Assembly (NCBI RefSeq): GCF_013185915.1
Contig: NZ_JAAZUH010000001.1
Location: forward strand, 558,001-622,000
Direction of reading: 5' to 3'
From: Stenotrophomonas bentonitica
GTDB taxonomy: Bacteria; Pseudomonadota; Gammaproteobacteria; Xanthomonadales; Xanthomonadaceae
Length of the DNA stretch: 64,000 nucleotides
The position numbers and the translations under genes were made by a program. Of this stretch, positions 26,727 through 38,977 are shown piece after piece. The notes beneath the pieces were generated by a model that was not told where the DNA came from, did not search any database, and saw only the letters and a list, made by a program, of their open reading frames with translations. Position 1 is the stretch's first letter. Each line of letters begins with the position of its first letter.

Positions 26727-28619
26727 TCAATACACCGGCAACGAAATGAAACTCGCCTGCTGCGGTGCATGCCACACCTGCTGGGTCGCCTTCTGGTAAT
26801 CGCCCGGCTTGGCCAGGTAGATGTTGGGCACGAAGGTCTGCGGGTTGCGGTCGTACAGCGGGAACAGCGTCGACTGCACCTGCACCATCACCCGGTGGCC
26901 GGGCTGGAATACGTGGTTCGCAGTGGGCAGGCCGAACTTGTAATCCAGCACCTGGTTCGAGGCGATCGCCTTCGGGTCGCTGAAGCTCTCGCGGTAGCGC
27001 CCACGGAAGATCGCCATCGACACCGCCAGCTCATAGCCGCCCATTTCCGGCGTCGACGGCACCTGGTCCGGATACACGTCGATCAGCTTCACCACCCAGT
27101 CGCTGTCGCTGCCGCTGGTGGACGCCTGCAGGTTCACCTGCGGCGCGCCGCCGATGCGCAGCGGTTCGGTCAGCGGCTCGCTGACGAAGGTGAGCACGTC
27201 CGGGCGACCATCGACGAAGCGCTGGTCCTTGACCAGCCAGCTGGTCCACATGTCGCGGTCGGCGAAGCGCACCGGGCGCGGCACGAACGGCACCGGCTTG
27301 GCCGGGTCGGAGACGTACGCGTCATGGGTCGCCTCGCCCGCCTGCGGCGCCTCGAACGAGAGCTTGCCGCCCGCGCGCAGGTACAGCGGCTTGGTCTGCG
27401 CAGCCGTACGCGGCCACTGCTGCAGGCGGTCCCAGTGGTTCTCGCCGGTGTTGTAGATCAGCACCGGCGGGGTATCGGCCTTGGCCGCGCCGTCGACCAG
27501 GTACTGGTCGAAGAACGGCTTGAGCACGTCGCGGCGGAACTGCAGCGCGGTGTCGCCGTCGAACTTCAGTGCGCCCAGGTTGGCGCCGTCATAGTTCACC
27601 TGGCTGTGGCGCCACGGGCCCATCACCAGGTAGTTGAGGGTATTGCCGGTGTCGCGCGGCTCCATCGCCGCATAGCTGTGCACCGCGCCCCACATGTCTT
27701 CCTGGTCCCACAGGCCCTGCAGCCACATGGTCGGCACCTTCAGCGGGGTGCTGGCCATGCGCTTGTCCAGCGCCTGTTCCTGCCAGAACGCGTCGTAGGA
27801 CGGGTGTTCCACCAGCTTGTGCCACCACGGCAGCTGGTCGATGCCGTTGGCCTTGGCATAGTCGCCGGCCGAACCGGCACGCAGGAAGGTGGTGTAGTCG
27901 TCGTAGCCGACGCTGGGAATGGACGGGCCCTTGCCGCGCTTGGCCAGCTGGCCGGTGAAGTAACCGAAGTTGACCTGCCGGAACGCGCCGTAGTTGAGCC
28001 AGTCGTCGCCCATCCAGCCGTCGATCATCGGGCTCTGCGGCGCGGCCACCTTCAATGCGGGATGCGGGTCGGTCAGCGCCATCACCACGGTGAAGCCTTC
28101 ATACGACGAGCCGAGCATGCCGACCTTGCCGTTGCTTAACGGCACATGCTTGACCAGCCAGTCGATGGTGTCCCACGCATCGGTGGCGTGGTCGACCTTG
28201 GTGCCATTGAGCGGACCGCGCAGCGGCCGGGTCATCACGTAGTCGCCTTCGGAGCCGTGCTTGCCGCGGATGTCCTGGAACACGCGGATGTAGCCGGCGT
28301 CGACGAACACTTCGTCGCCCTGCGGCAGGATGTCGCGCATGTGCGGCGAATCCATGCGCTTGGCCCGGTTGGCGGCGTCGTAGGGGGTGCGGGTGAGCAG
28401 CATCGGCGCGTTGTTGGCACCCTTGGGCACCACGATCACCGTATACAGCCTGGTGCCGTCGCGCATCGGCACCATGACCTCGCGCTTGTCGTAGTCGAAG
28501 CCCGCAGTCGGGGTCACGAATCCCTTGGCTGGAATGTCCGGCGTCATCGGCGCGGTCTGCGCCGACACGCTGGCGGCAATCATCAGGCTCAACAGCACAG
28601 GCACGACACGAACACGCAT
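26727..28619 (-). CDS. CocE/NonD-family serine hydrolase (alpha-amino-acid ester hydrolase-like)
   Basis: A 630-residue secreted alpha/beta hydrolase. Signal peptide to about residue 20 (SVSA-QT), CocE domain with nucleophile S172 in GSSYEG, the oxyanion Tyr in RTPYDA and the MDS..RDILPQGDEVFVDAGYIRVFQDIRGKHGSEGDY region. The lid and a C-terminal jelly-roll (PepX_C) domain follow from about residue 430. It closely resembles the xanthomonad alpha-amino-acid ester hydrolases that act on beta-lactam esters and peptides. The start is ATG 28619 (GGAG six bases upstream). It lies 110 bp downstream of, and on the same strand as, the GH3 gene. Confidence 0.88.
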   Translation of the reverse strand: MRVRVVPVLLSLMIAASVSAQTAPMTPDIPAKGFVTPTAGFDYDKREVMVPMRDGTRLYTVIVVPKGANNAPMLLTRTPYDAANRAKRMDSPHMRDILPQGDEVFVDAGYIRVFQDIRGKHGSEGDYVMTRPLRGPLNGTKVDHATDAWDTIDWLVKHVPLSNGKVGMLGSSYEGFTVVMALTDPHPALKVAAPQSPMIDGWMGDDWLNYGAFRQVNFGYFTGQLAKRGKGPSIPSVGYDDYTTFLRAGSAGDYAKANGIDQLPWWHKLVEHPSYDAFWQEQALDKRMASTPLKVPTMWLQGLWDQEDMWGAVHSYAAMEPRDTGNTLNYLVMGPWRHSQVNYDGANLGALKFDGDTALQFRRDVLKPFFDQYLVDGAAKADTPPVLIYNTGENHWDRLQQWPRTAAQTKPLYLRAGGKLSFEAPQAGEATHDAYVSDPAKPVPFVPRPVRFADRDMWTSWLVKDQRFVDGRPDVLTFVSEPLTEPLRIGGAPQVNLQASTSGSDSDWVVKLIDVYPDQVPSTPEMGGYELAVSMAIFRGRYRESFSDPKAIASNQVLDYKFGLPTANHVFQPGHRVMVQVQSTLFPLYDRNPQTFVPNIYLAKPGDYQKATQQVWHAPQQASFISLPVY

Positions 28620-28728
28620 GGCTCTCTCCGGGAAGGTGATGGCGACTACCTTCAAAGCCTAGCGCTGTTCGCCCGCGGCGCCTATGTGTCGTAGGTTGGC
28701 CGCGAACGAACAGATCCTGCAAAGAGAC

Positions 28729-31578
28729 TTAACGCACCACACCCCCACTCAACACCACCGGCACGCGCTGCAGCGGCTGGCTAGCCGAGCGCGAAAGCTG
28801 CAGCTCATACCGCCCTTCGGCAATCTTCCACTGCTTGTCGACCGTATCGAAGCTGGCCATCGCCTTCGGTTCGGCCTCGATCCGGATCCGGCGCGACTCG
28901 CCCGGCTCCAGCATGACCTTCTGGAAGCCGATCAGGCGGATCGGCGTGGTGCTGCCTTCCGGCAGCTTCAGGTACAGCTGGGCCACGTCCGCACCGGCCA
29001 CCTTGCCGGTGTTGCGGATGTCGACCGTGGCCACCAGCCGCTGCCCCATCGCCGTGTAGGTCAGGTTGTCGTACTGGAACTGCGTGTACGACAGGCCGTG
29101 GCCGAACGGGAACTGCGGCACCAGGCCCTTGGCCGCGAACCACTTGTAGCCCACGTTGGCGCCTTCGATGTCGTAATCGATGGTGTCGTCCGGCTTGTTC
29201 TTCGGGTTGAAGCCCAGCCCGTTCACATGCGGGCGCGGCAGCTGCGAGGCGTCCACCGGCCAGGTCACCGGCAGGCGGCCGGACGGATTGACCTTGCCGG
29301 TCAGCAGCGCGGCAATCGCCTCGCCACCGCGGATGCCCGGGTACCACGCCTGCATCACCGCCGGCACCTGCTGCAGCCACGGCAGCTCGACCGGGCCGTT
29401 GGTTTCCAGCACCACCACCGTCTTCGGGTTGGCCTTGGCCACGCCCGCGATCAGCGCGTCCTGGTTGTCCGGCAGCTGCATGTGCGGCAGGTCCACCGAC
29501 TCGGCCGACCACTGCGTGGCGAACACGATGGCCACGTCCGCCGCCGCAGCAGCGCGCGCCGCCGCTGCCACGTCACGGCCGTCCACGTAGGTGATGGTCG
29601 CGTCCGGGCGCTCGGCGCGCAGCGCCTCCAGCGGCGAGGACGGATGGAAGATCACCGGGCCCGGCCAGGTGGTCGGCAGCACGCCCGGCACTGCATTGGT
29701 GCCGCGGGCAGTGAACCCCACGTGCGACGAACCGCCGCCACCGATCACGCCCTTGTCCGCGTGCCCGCCGATGATCACGATGCGCTGCACGTCCTTGCCC
29801 AGCGGCAGCAGGTCGCCGGCATTGCGCAGCAGCACGCTGCCCTCTTCCACCGTGCGCTGCGCGGCGGCGAAACCAGCCGCGACGTCGATCGGCACGTGCT
29901 GCGGCGGCAGGTCGAAATTGCCGTGCGCGAACATCGTGCGCAGGATCCGCGCGACCATGTCGTCCAGGCGCGCCTGCGGCACCGTGCCACCGGCCACGGC
30001 CAGGCGCAGCGGCTGGTCGAAATACACCGCCTTGTCGAACACTTCGCCGGCCGACTGCTGGTCCAGCCCGGCCAGCGCCGCCTTGGAGCCGCTGTGCACG
30101 CCGCCCCAGTCGGACATCACGAAACCGGGGAACTTCCATTCCTGCTTGAGCACCTGGTTCATCAGGTAATCGTGCTCGCAGCCGTAGGTGCCGTTGATGC
30201 GGTTGTACGAACACATCACCGAACCGGGCTTGCCGGCGTCCATTGCGATCTCGAACGCCAGCAGGTCCGACTCGCGCATCGCCTGCTCGCCGATCTCGGC
30301 GCTGTGGAAGTTGCGCGAGGTTTCCATGTCGTTGAGCGCGAAGTGCTTCATCGTCGAAATCACGTGCTGGCTCTGCACGCCACGGATCGACTCGCCCACC
30401 AGGCGCCCGGCCAGCACCGGGTCTTCGCCGGCGTATTCGAAGTTGCGGCCGTTGCGCGGGTCGCGCTGCAGATTGACGCTGCCGGCCAGCAGGATGTTGA
30501 AGCGCTGCTGCCAGGCCTCACGGCCCATGGTGGCGCCACCGGTGTAGGCGATCTGCGGGTTCCAGCTCGAGGCGGTGGACGGCCCCGACGGCATCGCCGT
30601 TGCAATGTCACCCTTGCGGATGCCGCCCGGGTTGGTCACGCCCACGCCGGCGTCGGCCGACTGCTGCGCCGGAATGCCCAGGCGCGGCACGCCGGGCACG
30701 AAACCGGCCGAGCCCACTGCGCCTTCCGGCAGCGGCCCACCGTCCTTGCCCAGCCCGAAGTAGCTGTGCAGCATCTGGAACTTCTCGTCCACGGTCATCT
30801 TAGCCACCAGCGCCTTGGCGCGGGCATCGGCGTTCAGCGTGGTGTCCATCCACGGCGTGTCGCCGCCGGCCGGTGCGGTATAGGCCAGGGTCAGCAGCTG
30901 GCCGGACAGCGGAGCGGAGTCGGCATCGATCCGCAGCGTGACCGGCGCGCTCGTGGCAGAGGCGAAGCCGGCGCTGTAGTACTGCTGCTTCGCGTCGGCC
31001 TGCAGGCCGCCGGCATCCAGCGGCATCCCGTCCAGCGGCAGGCTGCCCAGCAGCACGGCCGGGGCGCCCAGGCGCGAGCCTTCCACCAGCGTCTTGATGC
31101 CCGGGTCCGGCGAACCGATGGCATCGTCGATCGGATTGAAGGCCCGCGTGTACATCGCTACTACATTGCGGCCGTCATTGAGCCGCAGGTAGTTCAGGCC
31201 CGGCGCTTCCACGCCCGATTCGGCCTCCACCGGCAGGCGCGACAGCACCACGCTGCCGTGCTGTTCGGCGGCGGCCGGATCGGCGCTGACGAAACGATAG
31301 GTGTAGCCGAGCTGGTCGGCCAGCGCGGCCAGCGGGTCCGGCGCCAGTGCGCTGTCGGGGGTGTCGGCGGCGCGGGTGACGTTGTCGATGGTCAGCGCAT
31401 CCACGTCCAGCGCCTGCAGCTGCGCGGCCACGGCAGTGGCGTCCAGGTGCGTCGGCGCCTTTTCCAGGCGCAGCACGGTGAAGGCATCGGCGGGGGCAGC
31501 GGGGGCGGCCGAAGCGGCAGCGGAGAGCGACAAGGCGATGGCGGCCGTCAGGGCCAGGGGCTTTGTAATCGTTTTCAT
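28729..31578 (-). CDS. GH3 beta-glucosidase with an unusual N-terminal extension
   Basis: A 949-residue secreted glycoside hydrolase. It has a Sec signal peptide (cut near AASA, about 24), then a 220-residue extension before the GH3 N-domain begins at TLNADARAKALVAKMTVDEK (about 245). The nucleophile Asp is in VMSDWGGVHSG (about residue 490). The C-domain has IIGGHADKGVIGGGGSS, and a fibronectin-like C-terminal domain ends the protein. It likely releases glucose or xylose from beta-linked oligosaccharides in the periplasm. Ordinary GH3 proteins of this layout are about 730-780 residues. The extension resembles a degenerate endonuclease/exonuclease/phosphatase fold (see findings). A GTG 15 bases upstream could also serve as start. 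Confidence 0.87.
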   Translation of the reverse strand: MKTITKPLALTAAIALSLSAAASAAPAAPADAFTVLRLEKAPTHLDATAVAAQLQALDVDALTIDNVTRAADTPDSALAPDPLAALADQLGYTYRFVSADPAAAEQHGSVVLSRLPVEAESGVEAPGLNYLRLNDGRNVVAMYTRAFNPIDDAIGSPDPGIKTLVEGSRLGAPAVLLGSLPLDGMPLDAGGLQADAKQQYYSAGFASATSAPVTLRIDADSAPLSGQLLTLAYTAPAGGDTPWMDTTLNADARAKALVAKMTVDEKFQMLHSYFGLGKDGGPLPEGAVGSAGFVPGVPRLGIPAQQSADAGVGVTNPGGIRKGDIATAMPSGPSTASSWNPQIAYTGGATMGREAWQQRFNILLAGSVNLQRDPRNGRNFEYAGEDPVLAGRLVGESIRGVQSQHVISTMKHFALNDMETSRNFHSAEIGEQAMRESDLLAFEIAMDAGKPGSVMCSYNRINGTYGCEHDYLMNQVLKQEWKFPGFVMSDWGGVHSGSKAALAGLDQQSAGEVFDKAVYFDQPLRLAVAGGTVPQARLDDMVARILRTMFAHGNFDLPPQHVPIDVAAGFAAAQRTVEEGSVLLRNAGDLLPLGKDVQRIVIIGGHADKGVIGGGGSSHVGFTARGTNAVPGVLPTTWPGPVIFHPSSPLEALRAERPDATITYVDGRDVAAAARAAAAADVAIVFATQWSAESVDLPHMQLPDNQDALIAGVAKANPKTVVVLETNGPVELPWLQQVPAVMQAWYPGIRGGEAIAALLTGKVNPSGRLPVTWPVDASQLPRPHVNGLGFNPKNKPDDTIDYDIEGANVGYKWFAAKGLVPQFPFGHGLSYTQFQYDNLTYTAMGQRLVATVDIRNTGKVAGADVAQLYLKLPEGSTTPIRLIGFQKVMLEPGESRRIRIEAEPKAMASFDTVDKQWKIAEGRYELQLSRSASQPLQRVPVVLSGGVVR

Positions 31579-31886
31579 AAGCGGGCGAAACACCTTTGCT
31601 GACGCAGTAAATCCAGGGAGTCTTGCCGCAGAAGGGTGCAGCGCCGTAGTGGCGGGACACCGGCACGCAGGCGGCCGATATCGGAACTACACGGGTACGC
31701 CGACCACGATCAGGCCCCTCCGCCTGTCGCTACAGCCATCGCATCCGCCGGGTGCCGTGGTGGGTACCCATCCGATCAAGAGTCGTTCACCGCGTTCATC
31801 CGTGTCAACAGCGCGTTCAGGTTTCGGAACCCTTTCGTTCGCCTATCGAATCGCTGAAATCCATAGAAATGATTGTCTTGGAGGGA
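31579..31886. other. Intergenic region between GH3 and mqsRA
   Basis: About 310 bp with no supportable gene. It must hold the minus-strand promoter of the GH3 gene. A near-palindrome GGTTTCGGAACC lies near 31828-31840. No terminator, RNA gene or mobile element is visible. Confidence 0.4.
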
Positions 31887-31914
31887 TTGCCAATCAACCT
31901 TTAAGGTGTATATT
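31887..31914 (+). promoter_or_regulatory. mqsRA promoter with MqsA-type operator in the spacer
   Basis: TTGCCA (31887-31892), a 16-bp spacer and TATATT (31909-31914) make a good sigma-70 promoter. The spacer holds the perfect palindrome ACCTTTAAGGT (31897-31907), close to the AACCTTTTAGGTT-type sites bound by E. coli MqsA. Repressor bound here would block RNA polymerase. Confidence 0.8.
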
Positions 31915-31936
31915 CAATCTGCTGCGGACGTACGCG

Positions 31937-32350
31937 ATGTCCCTTCCGCCTTCCCATCCACCCCGTTGTGGCGCGCCATCTGGATCGTTCGTTCGCAGCG
32001 ACGGCGTGATCGAAAAACGAACTCCGGACTACCCACTGGCGCACGTGCAGCAGTTGGTGAGAAAGCATGGAACCGGCGTCTTTGGATTCAACGCAATTGC
32101 CGGGGTGGCTGCCATGCAGTTGCAGCCACATCAGGCAATTGCCGCGATTCTCGCGCTTCGGCCTGTGCACTTTTTCAAATCGATGACGGCCGAGAACGAC
32201 GCAACCCACACCCTTTGGCAGGACGTCTACCACGGCCCCACGGAAAACGGACTCGCGTACATCAAATTCATGCTGTGGTTGCCTCCTGCTGCGCCCCGGT
32301 CCGCTGTGCCGCCTTCGCCCAAGCTCGTCATCTCATTCAAGAAACTATGA
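31937..32350 (+). CDS. mqsR: MqsR-type mRNA interferase toxin, extended form
   Basis: 137 residues. The core IEKRTPDYPLAHVQQLV, HFFKSMTAENDATHTLWQDVY, LAYIKFML and the terminal LVISFKKL follow E. coli MqsR (98 residues) closely, including the equivalents of catalytic Lys, Gln and Tyr. MqsR is a ribosome-independent RelE-fold RNase cleaving at GC-rich codons (GCU). Two differences: about 23 extra N-terminal residues (an in-frame GTG at 32006 would remove them) and a Pro-rich insertion (LPPAAPRSAVPPSP) before the last strand. Its stop overlaps the antitoxin start (ATGA), so toxin precedes antitoxin in a coupled operon. Confidence 0.87.
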   Translation: MSLPPSHPPRCGAPSGSFVRSDGVIEKRTPDYPLAHVQQLVRKHGTGVFGFNAIAGVAAMQLQPHQAIAAILALRPVHFFKSMTAENDATHTLWQDVYHGPTENGLAYIKFMLWLPPAAPRSAVPPSPKLVISFKKL

Positions 32351-32832
32351 CCATGACTACCAATCCCGACTACCCCACCCTCGCCCCAGGTCAATGCCCG
32401 GCGTGCGGCGCAGCAGGTACATGGGCTGCATTTGCGGGCGCGCTTCCCCTTGCAGTGGGCGCACGGGTCATCGAGGTTGCCGACCTGGTCGGCGAGCGCT
32501 GCGAACGGTGCGGCGAAGCCTTTCTGGATGATGCAAGCCAGGCCCGGTACCTGGCAGCAGCCGATGCCCTGGTGTTGCAGGCACGGCTGGAAGCGGGTGC
32601 GGAGCTGCGCCGCGTTCGCCGAAAGCTGCAGTTGAGCCAGCATGAGGCGGCGGAAATCACCGGGGGTGGCCCGAATGCGTTTTCGCGCTATGAAACGGGC
32701 AAGGCCCAGCCGGTGGCAGCGGTGTTCAACCTGTTCCACCTGCTGGATCGTCATCCCGACCTGCTCGGGGAGATCCGCGAGGCGACTGCAACCTTTCAAC
32801 CCGTGCTCAAAGTCCCCTTCAGAGGTTCCTGA
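32347..32832 (+). CDS. mqsA: MqsA-type antitoxin/repressor
   Basis: 161 residues. The N-terminal zinc domain has two Cys pairs (CPACG near residue 16 and CERCG near residue 50) and should wrap the toxin. The C-terminal XRE/HTH domain contains LQLSQHEAAEITGGGPNAFSRYETGKAQPVAAVFNLFHLLDRHPDLL. The NAFSRYE recognition helix is the DNA-reading segment of MqsA. It is somewhat longer than E. coli MqsA (131 residues). It probably autoregulates the operon through the ACCTTTAAGGT site. Confidence 0.9.
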   Translation: MTMTTNPDYPTLAPGQCPACGAAGTWAAFAGALPLAVGARVIEVADLVGERCERCGEAFLDDASQARYLAAADALVLQARLEAGAELRRVRRKLQLSQHEAAEITGGGPNAFSRYETGKAQPVAAVFNLFHLLDRHPDLLGEIREATATFQPVLKVPFRGS

Positions 32833-32883
32833 AGCGGCTGGCGCGGCCATGAAAGCCCGCTACGAATTGAACCCCCGACACCG

Positions 32884-32910
32884 GTAGAGCCACGCCCTGC
32901 GTGGCTGCTC
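32884..32910 (+). repeat. GTAG-headed REP palindrome
   Basis: GTAG followed by AGCCACGC-CCT-GCGTGGCT, a perfect 8-bp stem, in the gap between mqsA and the imuA promoter. Confidence 0.8.
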
Positions 32911-32962
32911 TCCGGTCAGGAATCATGAACGCCTGAAGGGTCCCGGACACCCGGAGAATTCA

Positions 32963-32978
32963 TTAGTAATTCTGCTAA
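32963..32978 (+). promoter_or_regulatory. LexA-type SOS box upstream of imuA
   Basis: TTAGTAATTCTGCTAA has TTAG/CTAA ends and differs by one base from the xanthomonad TTAG-N6-TACTA LexA motif (TGCTA here). It lies 113 bp upstream of imuA, in the expected place for SOS control of the mutagenesis cassette. Confidence 0.75.
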
Positions 32979-33090
32979 AACACGCTAGCATGTCGGTCTC
33001 ACCCCTTGACACCGACCCTGCCTACGCTCGCTTCATGTTCAGGTTTCCCGCCCGTCTCCGCTCGCTCCTGCCCTTCCGGGAGGCACGTCC

Positions 33091-33708
33091 ATGGCCGCTG
33101 TAAGAGCCTTGGACCAGCTGCTGGAAAGCCGCCAGGTCTGGCGCGGGCAGCCGCGGGCGGCGGTGCCGGAGGTGGCGGCCCACCCGACCGGGCACCCGGC
33201 GCTGGACAGCCGTCTGCCCGGCGGCGGCTGGCCGCCCTCGTCCCTGTCCGAGGTGCTGCTGGGCGCGCCCGGCCAAGGCGAGTTGGCATTGGTCTGGCCC
33301 ACCCTGGCCCGGCTCAGCCAGCTCCAGCAGACCGTGGTGCTGGTCGCCCCGCCGCACCTGCCGCACGCACCCGGCTGGGCCGGGGCCGGGCTGGCGCTGG
33401 GCCAGTTGCAGGTGGTCCACGCCAACCCGCGCGACGCGCTGTGGGCGGCCGAACAATGCCTGCGCTCGGCTGCCTGCGCCGCCGTGCTGTGCTGGCCGCA
33501 GCAGGCCGACGACCGTGCCCTGCGCCGCCTGCAGGTGGCCGCCGAAACCGGGCAGTGCCTGGGCTTTGCCTTCCGCGACAGCCGCCAGGCGCGCAACCCC
33601 TCCCCCGCCCCCTTGCGCCTGCAGCTCGACGCCGGCCAGGTGCGGGTCCTCAAATGCCGCGGCGGCATGGCACCGGCGCAGCCGTTGCCGCTGGCCCTGG
33701 CCCATTGA
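33091..33708 (+). CDS. imuA: ImuA, SOS mutagenesis accessory protein
   Basis: 205 residues with the ImuA/SulA-RecA-like layout: HPTGHPALDSRLPGGGWPPSSLSEVLLG near residues 31-58 (the RecA L-GGG-P-G pattern without an intact Walker A lysine), then core strands VVLVAPP and AAVLCWP. ImuA interacts with RecA and ImuB in the mycobacterial-type mutasome. GGGAGG lies upstream of ATG 33091. ImuB follows nine bases after the stop. Confidence 0.9.
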   Translation: MAAVRALDQLLESRQVWRGQPRAAVPEVAAHPTGHPALDSRLPGGGWPPSSLSEVLLGAPGQGELALVWPTLARLSQLQQTVVLVAPPHLPHAPGWAGAGLALGQLQVVHANPRDALWAAEQCLRSAACAAVLCWPQQADDRALRRLQVAAETGQCLGFAFRDSRQARNPSPAPLRLQLDAGQVRVLKCRGGMAPAQPLPLALAH

Positions 33709-33717
33709 GGCGCCGCC

Positions 33718-35129
33718 ATGCAGTGGGCCTGCCTGTTGCTGCCTCAACTGGCGCTGGACGCAGCCCTGCGCCAGCAGCCGGACCCGCGCGCGCCGCTGGT
33801 GCTGGTCACCGGCCCGGCGCAGCGCCGGGTGCTGCATGCGGTCAGCCCGGCCGCGCGCCAGCTCGGCCTGCGCCGCGGCATGCTGCTCTCGGCCGCGCAG
33901 GTGCTCACCCGCGACATGCTCACCGTGGACTACGACCCGCGCGCCGAACAGGACACCCGCCAGCTGCTGGCCAGCTGGCTGTACGGCATCAGTTCGCAGG
34001 TCAGCCTCGCCTTCCCGCATGCGCTGGCGCTGGAGATCGGCGCCAGCCGCGCCCTGTTCGGCGACTGGCCGGCGATTGAGCAGCGCCTGCGCGACGGCTT
34101 GAAGGAACTCGGCTTCCGCCACCGCCTGGTGGCCGCACCGAACCCGCACGCGGCCTGGGTGCTGAGCGGCGTGCACGCACGGCTGGGCGTGGACGCCGAC
34201 AGCCTGGAACCGGCACTGGCGCAGATTCCGATCGAACGCAGCGGCCTGCCCACCGAGGCGGTCACGGTATTGGCCCGCTCCGGGCTGCGCAGCCTGGGCG
34301 CGGCCTTCGCCCTGCCCCGCGACAGCCTGGCCCGGCGCTTCCCGGCCCAGGTGCTGGCCCACCTGGATGCGCTGCGCGGCATCGGCAGCCCGCCGCTGCA
34401 GTACTTCCGCCCCCCCGACCGGTTCGATGCGCGCATCGAGTTCGAGTACGAGATCGACTCCACCCAGGCCCTGCTGTTCCCGCTGCGCCGGCTCACCGCC
34501 GACCTCGCCGCCTTCCTGTGTTCGCGCGATGGCGGCGCGCAGCAGTTCGACCTGTGGTTCGAACACGAACGGCACCCGGACACGCGCCTGACCGTCGGCC
34601 TGCTCGCGCCCGAGCGCGACGCGGCGATGCTGTTCGAGCTTGCCCGCAACCGCGTCGACCACCTGCGCCTGCCCGCCGGCAGCCGCGGGCTGCGCCTGCA
34701 GGCCGAGCACCTGCCGCCGTTCGTGCCGGCCGCGCGCGACCTGTTCGACCCCCGCCCGCAGCAGGCCATGCCGTGGGAACAGCTGCGCGAACGCCTGCGC
34801 GCGCGGCTCGGCGACGACGCCGTACAGGGCGTGGCGCTACGCGCCGAACACCGGCCCGAACGCGCCACCGGTACCTCCACCCAGGCCACCAAGGGCCCGC
34901 CGCCGGTATTGCCGCTGCGCCCGGGCTGGCTGCTGGCCACCCCGCAGCCGCTGTACGACCCGGACCTGCGCATCCTGTCCGGCCCCGAACGCATCGAATC
35001 GGGCTGGTGGGACGAAGACGATGTGCGCCGCGACTACTACGTGGTGGAAACCGCACTCGGCCAGCGCGGCTGGGCCTTCACCGCCGCCGGCGCGCGGCAC
35101 GGACCGTTCATGCTGCACGGCTGGTTCGC

Positions 35130-35133
<4 letters not shown>
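33718..35133 (+). CDS. imuB: ImuB, inactive Y-family polymerase adaptor
   Basis: 471 residues. The N-terminal Y-family polymerase fold starts [19 protein letters not shown] where active enzymes have the metal-binding DxD-type motif; the acidic residues are absent, as in all ImuB proteins. Fingers, thumb and little-finger-like regions follow (for example [22 protein letters not shown], about residues 225-245), then a C-terminal tail with [16 protein letters not shown]. ImuB bridges DnaE2 to the sliding clamp. It overlaps dnaE2 by four bases. Confidence 0.92.
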
Positions 35134-38231
<3,098 letters not shown>

Positions 38232-38264
38232 GGCGATGCCGTCCCGTGCTGCGCTTGCCCGATG

Positions 38265-38292
38265 GTAGAGCGGGGCTCTGCCCCGCTGCTCT
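38265..38292 (+). repeat. GTAG-headed REP palindrome
   Basis: GTAG then AGCGGGG-CTCTG-CCCCGCT, a perfect 7-bp stem, 34 bp downstream of dnaE2. Confidence 0.8.
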
Positions 38293-38393
38293 GTGACCCA
38301 ATTCACGCCAAACACAGATACAGATTTTCCTGACTAGTGTCGCAATCACCCCATCAGCTATCGTCGCAGCCATCCAAGGATCCGGAACCGGCC

Positions 38394-38900
38394 ATGTCGC
38401 GCACACTCACCCTCACCACCCTGGCCGTGTCCAGCCTCGCCCTGCTGGTCTCCGGCTACACCACCGTGCGGCTGCACCAGAGCCAGTCCGAGCAGCGGGT
38501 CATCACTGCACGCGGGCTGGTCATCCAGGACGCCAGCGGCCAGGCGCGGGTCGTCCTCGGCGCGCCGCTGCCCGATCCACTAAGCAAGGGCGTCACCCAG
38601 GGCCCGCGTGCCTCGCCGCTGTCCGGCGTGGTCCTGCTCGGCGCCGACGGCTCCGAACGCGGCAGCTATGGCACCGCCGATGTCGGCGACGAAGCCTCGC
38701 TCACCCTGGACGATGCCAAGGGCACCACCGAGGTGTTCAAGATCACCGCCAACCCTGATCGCGGCGCCACCCTGGTGATCAAACACCAGAACAGCACCGG
38801 CGCCATGCTCACCTCCTGGCAGGGCAAGCCGGAGCTGATCTTCCTCAACGACAACGGCCAGTCGCATTACATCCGCCCAGGTACGGCGGCCGCGCCGTAA
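38394..38900 (+). CDS. Membrane-anchored/secreted protein of unknown function
   Basis: 168 residues. One N-terminal hydrophobic segment (LTTLAVSSLALLVSGYTTV) acts as signal or anchor. The rest is beta-rich: QRVITARGLVIQDASGQARVVLGAPLPDP, LSGVVLLGADGSERGSYGTAD, EASLTLDDAKGT and a final HYIRPG. The repeated G-x-x-R-x-x-L/V-G strands suggest a small beta-solenoid or beta-sandwich. I recognise no family. Its TAA stop is part of a GTAA-headed REP (38897-38925). Confidence 0.7.
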   Translation: MSRTLTLTTLAVSSLALLVSGYTTVRLHQSQSEQRVITARGLVIQDASGQARVVLGAPLPDPLSKGVTQGPRASPLSGVVLLGADGSERGSYGTADVGDEASLTLDDAKGTTEVFKITANPDRGATLVIKHQNSTGAMLTSWQGKPELIFLNDNGQSHYIRPGTAAAP

Positions 38901-38925
38901 CGCCGGGCTCTGCCCGGCCGCTCTT
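38897..38925 (+). repeat. REP palindrome with variant head GTAA
   Basis: GTAACG then CCGGGC-TCT-GCCCGG. The head overlaps the TAA stop of the preceding gene, parallel to the unit at 5312. Confidence 0.7.
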
Positions 38926-38977
38926 CGTTCCGGGTCATGTGCGAAAATCAACCGTCGTTCGTTGAAGGTTTCCGCCC

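Noticed and set aside
28684..31602. Very long plus-strand frame (about 970 codons) over the GH3 gene
   Set aside because: It is the antisense shadow of the GH3 gene: His/Arg/Gln-rich, no RBS, no domain, mirrors the minus-strand gene.
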